Source of the DNA: Clostridia bacterium
Lineage (GTDB): Bacteria; Bacillota; Clostridia; Oscillospirales; CAG-272
Direction: 5' to 3'
NCBI GenBank assembly: GCA_017456905.1
Contig: JAFTIL010000004.1
Coordinates: 1 to 64,000 of the forward strand
DNA: 64,000 nt
The position numbers were made by a program, and so were the translations under genes. This document shows, one piece after another, positions 52,699 through 62,908 of this stretch. Within the stretch, counting starts at the first letter, position 1. Each line of letters starts with the position of its first letter. The notes beneath the pieces were generated by a model. The model saw only the letters and a list, made by a program, of their open reading frames with translations, searched no databases and was not told where the DNA came from.

Positions 52699-54567
52699 TT
52701 AATCGTACATAGACAGACAGCGGTCGAGATATGCCTCAAACTTGGCGGGTCTGTTCTTCATGAAATCCGTGAGGGAACGGCGGGCGCGGGTCCAGTCGCG
52801 GACGGAATATTTGGAGCCGATGACGTGAGACCAGCGATCAATGTAAGCGCCCATCTCGGGGGTGACCTGATCCACCAGAATATCGTAGTGCTTATCCAGA
52901 AGCTCTTGCTTCTCCTTGGAGATCAGATCTCTGCAATAAGCAGTGAACTCGGCGCGGAACGCGTCATTTCTCATGCAGAAGGCAAACAGACCTTGCAGAT
53001 AGAGAGAATCGGGGTAGAGCTTGGTTTCTCCGCTGTCGGAGTAAATGCTGTGATATTCGGGAATATAGTTGCCCAAAGTGCGCCAGAAGCTGTCCACGGT
53101 GGCGCGGCTGTCCAGGTCGGAGGTCAACTCGGGGCGGCTGTAGCGCGCCATGGTCATGTCCATGTCACGGGTCATGAATCTCCACTTGCCGTCGGTGATC
53201 TCGATGCCCTCCATGGGAGCGCCTGTGTACTTCCACAGCTTGACGTTGTTGTGAGGCCAGTCGGTGTTGCAAAGGTAAATATTGAGGGCGAACCACTCCT
53301 TCAGACCCTTGACATCCACGTTGGCCTCCAGTTTTTTGTAAGCCTCGTTGTATTCCGCGTCGCTTGCGTTGACCTTGCTACAGATCTCCTTGCAGAATTT
53401 GAGCCATTCGTTCAAGGTGTTCTGCGCTATTTCGCTGTCATCGGTCTCATAGTAGAACCATACGCCGCAGTAACGGCAGGCTCCGCCGCTTGAGTGTTCA
53501 TCACAATGGCGGCCTGTGTCCAACTCGCTCTTGATGACCACCACGTCGTTATCGTCCACGCCCCAGACACGCTTGACAAAGTCCTCGTTGAGGTTTTCTC
53601 TCATGTCCAGCAGTCCGTAGTATTCGCCGTTGATATAAACCACGGCGTACTGAGAATAGGAATATTCCAGAGCCTCGGTCACATCTGCCGCGAAGTTATT
53701 GGCAAGTCCGTCGCGGATGAGGGTGGCGTCTTCGGGGTTGCAGGCGGTATGGAGCAGGGAATCGTTACCGCCATTGCGGAGGATAAAGCTGTCGTAGCGG
53801 TCAAGGATCTGACCTGCCTTTTTACCGGCTTTAACGACCCGTTCGGGGAACAGGGGATAGCGGAAGGTGCCTTGCCCCACGTAGGCGGCATCCTCACCGA
53901 AATATCCGGTCTTGCGGGCGATGAGCTTGAAGGACTTTTGCTGGAGTGAACGGGAAGAGCCGCCGAAGAGACGGAGGCCTGCGTCCTGAGACACCACGGT
54001 GGTGCCGTCGGGGGTGACGATCTCCACATGAGCGGGACGCTCGATCTTCTCTGCGTAATCCGCGATCATGTCGTCAAGGTCATCCTCGTCCACCGAGATC
54101 ATGACGGTGTAGAGGGTGCTGGCCTTGGCCTCACGGATGACGTAGGTGTTGGTCACCACATCCCCGATTCTGTTGCCGTCATCGTCAAAACGGGCGGCAC
54201 GGAGGGTTAGCACCTTCTTGTCCACCGTGATGGCCTCTTTGTATTCCTTGGAGCGCTGGGTGGGTACCGAGCCATCGGTGGTGTAGCGGATGGTCTCTCC
54301 GCCGATGGCGGTCATCTCTACTGTGACATCTGAGGTATAAACGCCGCCCTTATGTGAAACGGTGAGATCACCGGCGGTTGTATTGTTCTCGGGAGTGGTT
54401 TCTTTCTCGGTAACCGCATCGGCGTTGGCAGATGTGACCGTTTCAGTGGCTGTGCCGCTTTCGGGTTGAGTGTCAACAGGGGGTGTTGTAACGTTACAGG
54501 CTGACAGAAGCATGACGGAAGCCATAATTCCTGCGGTCAGAGTGCGCAATATGTGCTTATTTTTCAT
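52699..54567 (-). CDS. CotH kinase family lipoprotein
   Basis: 622 residues. Lipobox LLSAC (Cys 24), Thr/Glu-rich linker, then a chitobiase/hexosaminidase C-terminal-type beta domain (about 75-130: IRYTTDGSVPTQRSKEY). The CotH domain (about 155-600) shows GLRLFGGSSRSLQQKSF, YYGLLDMRENLNEDFVKRVW and the metal motif TRDMDMTMARYS. CotH proteins are atypical kinases that phosphorylate spore-coat or surface proteins; lipoprotein forms in gut Clostridia may act on cell-surface or cellulosome-like proteins. RBS GAAAGGAT lies before the ATG. Confidence 0.85.
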   Translation of the reverse strand: MKNKHILRTLTAGIMASVMLLSACNVTTPPVDTQPESGTATETVTSANADAVTEKETTPENNTTAGDLTVSHKGGVYTSDVTVEMTAIGGETIRYTTDGSVPTQRSKEYKEAITVDKKVLTLRAARFDDDGNRIGDVVTNTYVIREAKASTLYTVMISVDEDDLDDMIADYAEKIERPAHVEIVTPDGTTVVSQDAGLRLFGGSSRSLQQKSFKLIARKTGYFGEDAAYVGQGTFRYPLFPERVVKAGKKAGQILDRYDSFILRNGGNDSLLHTACNPEDATLIRDGLANNFAADVTEALEYSYSQYAVVYINGEYYGLLDMRENLNEDFVKRVWGVDDNDVVVIKSELDTGRHCDEHSSGGACRYCGVWFYYETDDSEIAQNTLNEWLKFCKEICSKVNASDAEYNEAYKKLEANVDVKGLKEWFALNIYLCNTDWPHNNVKLWKYTGAPMEGIEITDGKWRFMTRDMDMTMARYSRPELTSDLDSRATVDSFWRTLGNYIPEYHSIYSDSGETKLYPDSLYLQGLFAFCMRNDAFRAEFTAYCRDLISKEKQELLDKHYDILVDQVTPEMGAYIDRWSHVIGSKYSVRDWTRARRSLTDFMKNRPAKFEAYLDRCLSMYD

Positions 54568-54713
54568 AGAAACATCCTTTCGGGGTACACCACCCCATCA
54601 TATTGTAGGTATTATATCACATATCTTTCATGAGGATGTGTTTTTTTTGAAAACAATTCATAAACGATAAGGCCCTACCGGCACAATTTTTGGAAAAAAC
54701 TATGAAATTTTTA

Positions 54714-54742
54714 TTGACAAGCGGTGCGGTTTCTTTTATAAT
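54714..54742 (+). promoter_or_regulatory. Promoter of the DUF5722 gene
   Basis: TTGACA (54714-54719), 17-bp spacer, TATAAT (54737-54742). A minus-strand TATAAT at 54611-54616 may serve the divergent CotH gene, but its -35 is poor. Confidence 0.8.
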
Positions 54743-54781
54743 GAGAGTGCAATTTACTTCCCCAACAGAAAGGAGTCCATC

Positions 54782-56260
54782 ATGAAGATTCTATCCATTA
54801 CTGCCGATAAAAAGGTCATTCGTTTGAACCTTGACACCCCCGTCGCTCCCGACGCCGAGGTGCAGGTTCCGGTATTTTCTCCCATTTGTCAGGATGAATT
54901 GTCTCCTTTGGCTACCCTTGCTCCCGAGGTGTCAGGGAACACCGTCACAGTTTCCCGCTTTGCTTGCGGCCGTGATGGCGTATGCCTCTCCTATGCACTC
55001 ATGATCGACGAAGAAATCGTGGACGGTGTGCAGTATGTTACCGACATCGAAGCGTCCGACCGCACCTTTCCATACCCCGAGGTCGGTACCAAAAAGGGCC
55101 TGCAGGTGGTGGACTACGCCGACGCGAAGGAGCTGGGCGTGCGCCACTCGGCCATCAACGTCAACGAGGGCGATTTCCTCATGCCCGCCTACGAGGAGGG
55201 CAACACCATCGAGTTTGAGCATGACGGTCGTACTTTCTATTTCCGCAAGTCCCACGTGGAAAAGATGGACGAGACCATCGTGGGGCTTTCTGAGATCGGG
55301 TGCGTCATTTCCTTCATCCTGCTCAATTCCCCTCACTGGAAGTGCGATATCGACCCCGCCTTCTGGGAGGTCATCAAGCATCCCTCTTACACGGGCAAGG
55401 CAGAGGACGGTACGGGTCTGATCTCTGCATTCAACCTGGTCACTGAGGAAGGCCTGTCGTACTATCGCGCATTCATCGCCTTTTTGACCGACCGTTATAC
55501 CCGTGAGGATATGGCACACGGTCGGGTCGTGGGCATGATCGTGGGCAACGAGGTGGACGCGGGCTATATTTGGTGCAACTCGGGTGACATGTGCATGGAG
55601 TGGTACGTGAGAGAATATGCCACCGCCCTGCGTGTGACATGGCAGACCGCCGCAGATATCTATGCGAATATGCGCGTCTACATCTCCGTCGACCATTTTT
55701 GGACCGCCTCCGCAGACGAGAACCAGCCTCTGCGCTACTACAAAACGAGAGATATGTTGGTGTACCTCAATCAGATCGCCACCGAGGAGGGACAGATCCC
55801 GTGGCACATCGCCCACCATCCATATCCCGAGGATCTGAATTTCCCCGATTTCTGGAACGATAAGGCCGCCACCCCCGATGATGATGCGCCCATCATCACC
55901 TTCAAGAATCTGGAGGTTCTGGCGAGGTTCATCTACCGTCCCGAGTTCCTGCTGAACGGCGAGCGCCGTCGTATCATTCTCTCTGAGCAGGGCTTCAACT
56001 CCCATTGGACTCCAGAGAGCGAGGTGCTGCAGGCCTGTGCCTACGGCCGTGCCTACCGCAAGGTCATGGAGATCCCCGAGATCGATTCCTTCATTCTCCA
56101 CGCCCATCACGACAACGCCCTTGAGTTTGGCCTGAATTTAGGTCTGTGGCGGAGAAAGAAGGACGCGTCGGGCATGGACGCCCCAAAGCCCATGTACTAT
56201 GTCTTTAAAGCCATCGACCAAAAGGACGAGCGCGGCGTTTACCATTGGGAAAGATACTAA
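54782..56260 (+). CDS. DUF5722 family glycosidase-like protein
   Basis: 492 residues, no signal peptide. A short N-terminal beta domain is followed by a TIM-barrel-like region: GVRHSAINVNEGDFLM (about 118-133), MIVGNEVDAGYIWCN (about 248-262, with a Glu in the position of an acid/base of clan-A enzymes) and RIILSEQGFNSHW (about 396-408, second candidate Glu). DUF5722 is found in gut Clostridia and Bacteroidetes and is thought to be a glycoside hydrolase (inference from the fold). AAAGGAG lies seven bases before the ATG. Confidence 0.75.
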   Translation: MKILSITADKKVIRLNLDTPVAPDAEVQVPVFSPICQDELSPLATLAPEVSGNTVTVSRFACGRDGVCLSYALMIDEEIVDGVQYVTDIEASDRTFPYPEVGTKKGLQVVDYADAKELGVRHSAINVNEGDFLMPAYEEGNTIEFEHDGRTFYFRKSHVEKMDETIVGLSEIGCVISFILLNSPHWKCDIDPAFWEVIKHPSYTGKAEDGTGLISAFNLVTEEGLSYYRAFIAFLTDRYTREDMAHGRVVGMIVGNEVDAGYIWCNSGDMCMEWYVREYATALRVTWQTAADIYANMRVYISVDHFWTASADENQPLRYYKTRDMLVYLNQIATEEGQIPWHIAHHPYPEDLNFPDFWNDKAATPDDDAPIITFKNLEVLARFIYRPEFLLNGERRRIILSEQGFNSHWTPESEVLQACAYGRAYRKVMEIPEIDSFILHAHHDNALEFGLNLGLWRRKKDASGMDAPKPMYYVFKAIDQKDERGVYHWERY

Positions 56261-56287
56261 GAAAATCACCGTCGGATCATATGGATC

Positions 56288-56322
56288 AAAGCACGGCCAT
56301 GCATTTTGCATGGCCGTGCTTT
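56288..56322 (+). terminator. Terminator after the DUF5722 gene
   Basis: AAAGCACGGCCATGCA (56288-56303) pairs perfectly with 56307-56322, loop TTT; the right arm ends in TTT followed by T and C. Confidence 0.8.
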
Positions 56323-56395
56323 TCAATCGTTTCGCATAAATAATCGCGTCCAAATTGGGCATTCTATAGAAAACGCAAAAATATCGTCCCGTCCA

Positions 56396-56424
56396 TTGAC
56401 AGCCCTGTTTTTTTGTGATATAAT
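56396..56424 (+). promoter_or_regulatory. Promoter of the glycogen operon
   Basis: TTGACA (56396-56401), 17-bp spacer, TATAAT (56419-56424), 41 bases before the chosen glgB ATG. Confidence 0.82.
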
Positions 56425-56464
56425 AACAATAATAAGTAAAAAATAGCGAGAGGAATTGTGTTGT

Positions 56465-58495
56465 ATGATGACTGAAAAGGTCGAAAAAGCCGAAATGAGC
56501 ACATCCATCGCCCAGCCTCCCTCTGCGCCGGAGCAGACCGAGCGTGCCTTGGACGAATATTTGTTCCATCAGGGCACCGCACGTCACGCTTATGATTTCC
56601 TCGGTGCCCATGAGGAAGGGGAGAGGGTGGTCTTTCGCGTGTGGGCCCCCCATGCCCTTAACGTATCTGTGGCGGGTAGCTTCTGCAACGATTGGCAGGC
56701 AGGGATTCCCATGAAGCGGATCAACGAGCAGGGCCTATGGGAGTTATCTGTTGCTTCTGCCTCCGTCCCTGACGGCTCGCTCTATAAATATCGCATTGTG
56801 GCACCCAACGGGGAAATTCACCTCAAGGCCGACCCTTACGGCTGTTATATGGAGGTCCCGCCTGCAACGGCCACCGTCTTTATCCGCGAAAAGAGTTTTT
56901 CTTGGCATGATAAGGGGTGGCTGAAGCAGAGGGCCGAAAGATCTGCTTCGGGCCGAAAATATCCCTTTAACATTTACGAAATGCACCTTGGCTCCTGGAA
57001 GCATAACGAGAATGGCAGGCCTCTGAATTACCGTCAGTTGGCTGACGAGTTGGCGCCTTATCTGAAGCAGATGGGCTATACCCACGTGGAGCTCATGCCT
57101 GTCATGGAACATCCCTACACGGGATCATGGGGATATCAGGTATGTGGCTACTACGCTCCCACTTCCCGATACGGCACGCCCGAGGACTTTGCCGCCTTTG
57201 TGGATATACTGCACGGCGCGGGCATCGGCGTGATCCTTGACTGGGTCCCCGCCCATTTCCCCAAGGATGCCCACGGTCTGTTCCGTTTCGACGGCGCACC
57301 TCTTTATGAATACGAGGATCCTACGCGACAGGAAAACCGCGGTTGGGGTACCTGTTGCTTTGACGTAGGGCGCAGGGAAGTGAAGTCCTTCTTGATTTCC
57401 AACGCTTACTACTGGGTAGAAAAATTCCATGTGGACGGCCTGCGCGTAGATGCCGTAGCTTCCATGCTGTATTTGGATTATGACCGCGACCACGGTCAGT
57501 GGCGTCCCAATATGTACGGTGATCGAGGCAATTTGGAGTCTATCTCTTTCTTCCAGCATCTCAATCATAGTTTGGCAGAGGATCATCCTGATGTGTTGAC
57601 CATCGCCGAGGAGTCTACCATGTGGCCTAACGTCACCTCCTTTGATGAATATGGTCTGGGATTTTCCTATAAGTGGAATATGGGCTGGATGAATGACACC
57701 TTGCGCTATGTAAAAGAAGACCCCATCTTCCGCAAGCATCTGCACGGTCATCTCGTTCATATCCCCTCCTATGCTTATGACGAGAACTATGTTTTACCCA
57801 TCTCACACGACGAGGTGGTGCATCTCAAAAAGTCCTTCCTGGACAAGATGCCCGGCGACTATTGGCAAAAATTTGCGGGTGCCCGTGTTTTTGCCGCCTG
57901 GATGATGACGCATCCTGGGGCCAAACTCTGGTTCATGGGGGCTGAGATTGGCCAATTTGCCGAGTGGAGTGAGTCGAGACAGCTTGACTGGTTCTTGCTT
58001 GAATATGATTATCATGCCATGCTCCAGCATTATTTTGCGGCGCTGAACAACTTCTATTTGTCCACGCCTGCCCTGTGGGACGAGGATCCCGACGATCCCG
58101 CATCGGGGTTTGTTTGGTCGGACAAAACGTTAGGGGATGAAAGTATGCTGATCTTCCGCCGCGTGGCCAAAGATGGTAAGGAGGTTAGCGTTATCCTTAA
58201 CTTCACTCCCGTAGCGCGAGAGTATTTCCCCGTGTCCGTTCCCTTGGCGGGCGAATATATCGAGGTTTTTAATTCCGATGCCAAGGAATACGGAGGTAGC
58301 GGTGTGATCAACACAGGCACACTGACGGCGGCCACCGTTGGTGATAGGCATATACTTTCTTTGCGCATCCCGCCTTTGGGATGTTCCATCATCATGTCTA
58401 CCCAGCCGCCTGTCAAGAAGACCGCCAAGGCTCCTGCCAAGCGGAGCCGAAAGACAGCGCAAGCCGCAGAAGCAAGACCTACAGCGAAGGAATAG
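56465..58495 (+). CDS. glgB: 1,4-alpha-glucan branching enzyme
   Basis: 676 residues. N-terminal CBM48 (about 40-130: FLGAHEEGERVVFRVWAPHA), then the GH13_9 barrel: HVELMPVMEHPYTGSWGYQV (about 198-217), GLRVDAVASMLYLDY (nucleophile Asp), TIAEESTMWP (acid/base Glu) and PISHDEVVH. A Lys/Ala-rich tail (PVKKTAKAPAKRSRK) is unusual. It makes the alpha-1,6 branches of glycogen. ATG 56465 is favoured, with AGAGGA ten bases upstream; an in-frame TTG three codons earlier is too close to the RBS. First gene of the glg operon. Confidence 0.95.
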   Translation: MMTEKVEKAEMSTSIAQPPSAPEQTERALDEYLFHQGTARHAYDFLGAHEEGERVVFRVWAPHALNVSVAGSFCNDWQAGIPMKRINEQGLWELSVASASVPDGSLYKYRIVAPNGEIHLKADPYGCYMEVPPATATVFIREKSFSWHDKGWLKQRAERSASGRKYPFNIYEMHLGSWKHNENGRPLNYRQLADELAPYLKQMGYTHVELMPVMEHPYTGSWGYQVCGYYAPTSRYGTPEDFAAFVDILHGAGIGVILDWVPAHFPKDAHGLFRFDGAPLYEYEDPTRQENRGWGTCCFDVGRREVKSFLISNAYYWVEKFHVDGLRVDAVASMLYLDYDRDHGQWRPNMYGDRGNLESISFFQHLNHSLAEDHPDVLTIAEESTMWPNVTSFDEYGLGFSYKWNMGWMNDTLRYVKEDPIFRKHLHGHLVHIPSYAYDENYVLPISHDEVVHLKKSFLDKMPGDYWQKFAGARVFAAWMMTHPGAKLWFMGAEIGQFAEWSESRQLDWFLLEYDYHAMLQHYFAALNNFYLSTPALWDEDPDDPASGFVWSDKTLGDESMLIFRRVAKDGKEVSVILNFTPVAREYFPVSVPLAGEYIEVFNSDAKEYGGSGVINTGTLTAATVGDRHILSLRIPPLGCSIIMSTQPPVKKTAKAPAKRSRKTAQAAEARPTAKE

Positions 58496-58701
58496 GCGAT
58501 ACGCAAGGAACTTAAAAAGCAAAGAATATTGGGGAGAGAAATCACAAGCGGGGCATATTTCTATACCCCCATGGGGTCCCTGCCCATTCGTATGTAGACA
58601 CGATTACAACAAAAATGATTTTCCGCAGGGAAATCTACCTTAAATAGTTACCAAATTCACGGCGGCAGAGGCCGCCATACATAAAAAAGGAGGCACCAAA
58701 C

Positions 58702-59886
58702 ATGATCTTCAGAAAGAAAGAGTGCGTCGCGATGCTGCTGGCCGGCGGTCAGGGCTCCCGTCTGTACGCGCTCACGACCAAGACCGCCAAGCCCGCCGTG
58801 CGCTTTGGCGGCAAGTACCGTATCATCGATTTCCCCCTGTCTAACTGTGTCAACTCGGGTATTGATACGGTGGGTGTGTTGACACAGTATCAGCCCCTGG
58901 GTCTGAACGAGCACATCGGTAACGGCCTGCCTTGGGATCTTGACCGCGCCTTTGGCGGCGTCACCATCCTGCCCCCCTATCAGGGTCAGAAGCGCGCTGA
59001 CTGGTACAAGGGTACCGCCAACGCCATCTATCAGAATCTGGCCTTTATCAACCGCTACGATGCCGACTACGTGCTCATTCTGTCGGGTGACCATATCTAC
59101 AAGATGGACTATGACAAGATGCTGGACTTCCACAAGGAGAAGGGCGCAGACTGCACCATCGCTGTCATCGACGTGCCGATTGAGGAAGCCAGCCGCTTCG
59201 GTATCATGTCCACCAATCCCGATAACTCCATTTATAAGTTTACCGAAAAGCCTAAGAACCCCGACAGCACCAATGCGTCCATGGGTATTTACATCTTCAA
59301 CCGCAAAAAGCTGCAGGATTATCTGGAGGCCGATGAAGCCGATCCCAATTCCTCCAACGACTTCGGTAAGAACATCATTCCCAATATGCTGGCCGCAGGT
59401 GAAAAGATGTTCGCCTATCCCTTTGAGGGATACTGGAAGGACGTAGGAACGATTTCTTCTCTGTGGGAGGCCAACATGGATCTGTTGGGCTCCAAGCCTA
59501 TCCTTAACCTGGACGACGAGAGCTGGCGTATCTTTGCCCGTCACAGTGCGGATGGCCCTCAGTACGTGGGCGCACACGCATCCATTGAAAACAGCTATAT
59601 CACCGAGGGCTGTGAAATCCACGGAACGGTAAAGAACTGCGTGATCGGCCCCGGTGTTAAGATCATGTATGGTGCGTATGTAGAAGACAGCGTCCTCATG
59701 GGCGACCTGACCATTGAGGCGGGTGCTACCGTGAAGTACGCAATTCTTGACAGCAGTGTCACCATCGGTGCCGGTGCCATTGTGGGTGCTGACCGCGCAA
59801 GCGGGGCCGAGATCGCCGTGGTCGGAGAAGGCGTGGCCATTGACGCAGGTGCCAAGGTAGAGCCTGGCGCCATGCTTTCGGTTTAA
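58702..59886 (+). CDS. glgC: Glucose-1-phosphate adenylyltransferase
   Basis: 394 residues. Nucleotidyltransferase motif [15 protein letters not shown] (10-24), the [18 protein letters not shown] block (about 32-49), catalytic [10 protein letters not shown] (about 132-141) and the [10 protein letters not shown] substrate loop, then a left-handed beta-helix C-terminus. It makes ADP-glucose and is the control point of glycogen synthesis, usually as a GlgC/GlgD heterotetramer in Firmicutes. AAAGGAGG lies nine bases before the ATG; 206 bases separate it from glgB, with no clear promoter or terminator seen. Confidence 0.96.
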   Translation: MIFRKKECVAMLLAGGQGSRLYALTTKTAKPAVRFGGKYRIIDFPLSNCVNSGIDTVGVLTQYQPLGLNEHIGNGLPWDLDRAFGGVTILPPYQGQKRADWYKGTANAIYQNLAFINRYDADYVLILSGDHIYKMDYDKMLDFHKEKGADCTIAVIDVPIEEASRFGIMSTNPDNSIYKFTEKPKNPDSTNASMGIYIFNRKKLQDYLEADEADPNSSNDFGKNIIPNMLAAGEKMFAYPFEGYWKDVGTISSLWEANMDLLGSKPILNLDDESWRIFARHSADGPQYVGAHASIENSYITEGCEIHGTVKNCVIGPGVKIMYGAYVEDSVLMGDLTIEAGATVKYAILDSSVTIGAGAIVGADRASGAEIAVVGEGVAIDAGAKVEPGAMLSV

Positions 59887-59900
59887 GGGAGGGATGCAAC

Positions 59901-61031
59901 ATGACCGCAGCAGGATTGATTTTTTCTAATATTCACGATCAAAGCACCCCTGAACTGACTCGGGTGCGTACCATGGCCAGCGTTCCCTTTGGCGGACGCT
60001 ATCGCCTCATTGACTTTGCCCTGTCCAACATGGTCAATTCGGGCATTACCAAGGTGGGTCTGATCACTCACTACAACTATCAGTCGCTTCTCGACCACAT
60101 CGGTACGGGTAAGGATTGGGATCTGGCGCGCCGCTCGGGCGGTATCAAGATCCTGCCTCCTTTCATCACGGCTTATGACAACGCCGCAAGCCAGAAGCTG
60201 TATGCTTCCCGCCTGGAGGCGCTCATGGGTGCCCGCGATTTCATCAAGCGCTGCACCGAGGATTGCTTCGTGCTGTCCGACTGTGATATCATCTGCAATA
60301 TTGACCTGGATGCCGTCATCGAAGACCATGCCAAGAGCGGTGCAGACGTGACCTTTGTCACCAAGCGTGTCGATACGACGGATCTGGACATTTCTGAAAA
60401 CGTGGGCGTTATCACCGCCGATGCTGATCACAACGTCACCGATTTCGTTATGACTAAGCCCACGGGCGAGGTCAATCTTTACACCAATATCATGGTGGTG
60501 TCCCGCAACTACATGATGAGTGTTCTGGCCGATGCCGTTGCTCATGGCTACACCAGCTTCTTCCGCGACATCATCAGCCACTCCATCGGCAAGGCCAACT
60601 ACCGTATCTACGAGTACAACGGCTGGTATGCTTACATCGGCTCTTTGGAGAGCTATTTCGCTTGCTCCATGCAGCTTCTCAACGATGAGGCAAGAAATGG
60701 TCTTTTCCACGTCAAGAACCGTCCCATCCTCACCAAGGTCCGCAACTCTGCCCCTACCAAGTATTGCGAGGGCGCCGAGGTCAAGAATTCTCTCGTCGCT
60801 GACGGTTGCGTGATCGAAGGCACGGTGGAGAACTCCATCCTCTTCCGCGGCGTCAAGGTAGGGAAGGGAACCGTGGTCAAGAACTCCATCCTCATGCAGG
60901 ATACGTACCTTGGCTCCGACGTCAGCCTCAACTGCGTCATCACCGACAAGAACGTGGTCGTCCGCGATGGCCGCACCCTGTCGGGTCACGAGACCATGCC
61001 CTTCTTCATCGGCAAGAACGGGAGTGTTTAA
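59901..61031 (+). CDS. glgD: Glucose-1-phosphate adenylyltransferase regulatory subunit
   Basis: 376 residues. A GlgC paralogue: MASVPFGGRYRLIDFALSNM and the YNGWYAYIGSLESYF loop are kept, but the N-terminal Gly-rich catalytic loop is replaced by AAGLIFSNIHDQSTPEL, which is the GlgD hallmark. It modulates GlgC activity in the heteromeric enzyme. It starts 14 bases after glgC with GGGAGG upstream. Confidence 0.95.
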   Translation: MTAAGLIFSNIHDQSTPELTRVRTMASVPFGGRYRLIDFALSNMVNSGITKVGLITHYNYQSLLDHIGTGKDWDLARRSGGIKILPPFITAYDNAASQKLYASRLEALMGARDFIKRCTEDCFVLSDCDIICNIDLDAVIEDHAKSGADVTFVTKRVDTTDLDISENVGVITADADHNVTDFVMTKPTGEVNLYTNIMVVSRNYMMSVLADAVAHGYTSFFRDIISHSIGKANYRIYEYNGWYAYIGSLESYFACSMQLLNDEARNGLFHVKNRPILTKVRNSAPTKYCEGAEVKNSLVADGCVIEGTVENSILFRGVKVGKGTVVKNSILMQDTYLGSDVSLNCVITDKNVVVRDGRTLSGHETMPFFIGKNGSV

Positions 61032-61044
61032 GGGGATACGAATC

Positions 61045-61076
61045 GGGGGGAACTTCTTGAGAGAAGTTTCCCCCGC
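61045..61076. repeat. Hairpin between glgD and glgA
   Basis: GGGGGAACTTCT with AGAAGTTTCCCCC, four-base loop, no T-run. It may be an mRNA processing or stability element that tunes glgA relative to glgD. Confidence 0.5.
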
Positions 61077-61118
61077 ACCCCCTTCAAGAACCTTTAATAA
61101 CGACGAAAGGAAATACAT

Positions 61119-62567
61119 ATGTCAAAAAAGATTCTTTTTGTAGGTGCAGAGGTCATGCCCTTTGCCGCTACGGGTGGCTTGGGTGACGTCATGGGATCTC
61201 TCCCCGCCGCCCTCAAGGCCAAATACGGTGACGGCGTGGACGTTCGCGTGGTGGTGCCGTTGTACGCCGCCGTATCCGATGCAGTGCGTGCTCAGATGAA
61301 CTTGGAGAAGGCTTTTACAGTACAGCTCGCCTGGCGTAATCAATACTGCGGTGTCTACTCCCTTGTCAAGGACGATGTGACCTTCTATTTCATCGACAAC
61401 GAATACTATTTCAAGCGCGACAAGCTCTATGGCCATGGTGACGACGGTGAGCGTTACGCTTACTTCTGTCGTGCCGTCCTGGAGATGATGGGTCAGCTTG
61501 ACTACTATCCCGACATTCTTCACGCAAACGACTGGCAGGCGGCTCTGTCTGTAGTCTATCTCAAGACCAAGTACGCATGGAACGAGAAATACGCTGCCAT
61601 CAAGACGGTGTTCACCATTCACAACATCGAGTATCAAGGGCAGTACGATTTTGCCATGCTGGGTGATGTGTTCGACATTGGTGCCGAGCATTATACGCTG
61701 ATGGCCTACGACGGTTGCATCAACCTCTGCAAGGCCGCCATCGAGTGCGCCGACAAGGTGACCACTGTCAGCCCCACTTATGCTCACGAGATCATGACTC
61801 CCACCTATTCCCACCGCCTCCACTTCATTTTGGCGAGAAACAGCCATAAGGTCATGGGTATCCTCAACGGCATTGATATCGGCTTCTATAATCCTGCAGA
61901 GGACAAGGATATTCCTGCGCTTTACAATGCCGAGGATGTGAGCGGCAAGGCCGCTTGCAAGCTGGCTTTCCAGAAGGAGTATTGTCTCCCCGAGGACGCT
62001 GACGCTCCCATCATCGCGGTGATCTCCCGTCTGGCTGCCCATAAGGGCATTGACCTGATCTCGGGTGTGCTCCGTCACATACTGGACACTCATCCTAAGG
62101 CACAGTTCGTGGTGCTGGGTACGGGCGAGGGCCAGTATGAGGCTTACTTCCGTCAGCTCGAGAACGACTACAATGATAGAGTGCGCTCCTTTATTATGTA
62201 TAACCGCGCCCTGTCCAAGAAGATCTACGCCGCTGCGGATATCTTCCTCATGCCCTCCAGAAGCGAGCCCTGCGGTCTGTCTCAGATGATCGCCTGCCGC
62301 TACGGTACTGTCCCTGTGGTGCGCGAAACGGGCGGACTCTTCGACTCCATCAAGCCTTACTATGAGGACGAGGCAGGCCCTCACGGCAACGGCTTCACCT
62401 TTGCCAATTATAATGCTTCCGAACTGGAAGAGCGCACCTCTGCCGCGCTGTACCTCTACGAGAGATTCCCCGAAAAGTTTGCCGCTCTCGTATGGCGGGC
62501 CATGACCACCGACTTCTCTTGGAACGTGTCGGCAGAGAAGTACATGGAAATGTACGAGGGGCTCTGA
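61119..62567 (+). CDS. glgA: Glycogen (starch) synthase
   Basis: 482 residues, GT5. The N-terminal FAATGGLGDVMGSLP (16-30) is the ADP-glucose loop, but the Lys of the usual KxGGL is Ala here. HANDWQAALSVVYLK (about 135-149), FTIHNIEYQG, ISRLAAHKGIDLI (about 306-318) and the retaining-GT motif PSRSEPCGLSQMIACRYGT (about 387-405, Glu catalytic region) are all present. It extends alpha-1,4 chains from ADP-glucose. GAAAGGAA lies before the ATG. Last gene of the glg operon. Confidence 0.95.
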   Translation: MSKKILFVGAEVMPFAATGGLGDVMGSLPAALKAKYGDGVDVRVVVPLYAAVSDAVRAQMNLEKAFTVQLAWRNQYCGVYSLVKDDVTFYFIDNEYYFKRDKLYGHGDDGERYAYFCRAVLEMMGQLDYYPDILHANDWQAALSVVYLKTKYAWNEKYAAIKTVFTIHNIEYQGQYDFAMLGDVFDIGAEHYTLMAYDGCINLCKAAIECADKVTTVSPTYAHEIMTPTYSHRLHFILARNSHKVMGILNGIDIGFYNPAEDKDIPALYNAEDVSGKAACKLAFQKEYCLPEDADAPIIAVISRLAAHKGIDLISGVLRHILDTHPKAQFVVLGTGEGQYEAYFRQLENDYNDRVRSFIMYNRALSKKIYAAADIFLMPSRSEPCGLSQMIACRYGTVPVVRETGGLFDSIKPYYEDEAGPHGNGFTFANYNASELEERTSAALYLYERFPEKFAALVWRAMTTDFSWNVSAEKYMEMYEGL

Positions 62568-62584
62568 TAACATCTATAAATTAA

Positions 62585-62614
62585 AGAGGGATCTCATGTG
62601 AGATCCCTCTTTTT
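62585..62614 (+). terminator. Terminator of the glycogen operon
   Basis: AGAGGGATCTCA (62585-62596) with TGAGATCCCTCT (62599-62610), then TTTT. Confidence 0.9.
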
Positions 62615-62663
62615 GATGTGTCGAAAGATAACGAGTGAATTATAAACTTTTGAGAAAAAGGAC

Positions 62664-62692
62664 TTGCATTTTTGAAAGCGTTGTGGTATAAT
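62664..62692 (+). promoter_or_regulatory. Promoter of tRNA-Arg
   Basis: TTGCAT (62664-62669), 17-bp spacer, TATAAT (62687-62692), 20 bases before the tRNA. Confidence 0.8.
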
Positions 62693-62712
62693 ACATCAAG
62701 TGAACCAAATAT

Positions 62713-62789
62713 CTACCCGTGGCACAGCTGGATAGCGCGTCAGACTCCGACTCTGAAGGTCAGCGGTTCGAATCCGCTCGGGTAGGCCA
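62713..62789 (+). tRNA. tRNA-Arg (anticodon CCG)
   Basis: 77 bases with encoded CCA. Acceptor CTACCCG/CGGGTAG, anticodon stem TCAGA/TCTGA around CTCCGAC with CCG at 62747-62749, and T-loop TTCGAAT. Confidence 0.93.
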
Positions 62790-62790
62790 C

Positions 62791-62840
62791 ACCTCACTAA
62801 TTTGAACCTTCTATGCGGGGGCAGATTAGTGGGGTTTTTT
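62791..62840 (+). terminator. Terminator of tRNA-Arg
   Basis: ACCTCACTAAT (62791-62801) with ATTAGTGGGGT (62825-62835), one G-T pair, then TTTTTT. Confidence 0.8.
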
Positions 62841-62908
62841 ATTTAATAGTGCGAAATAGTAAGGCACTCCCCGAGCAAAAGTCTCTATAATGCAATTAGC
62901 AATAGAAA

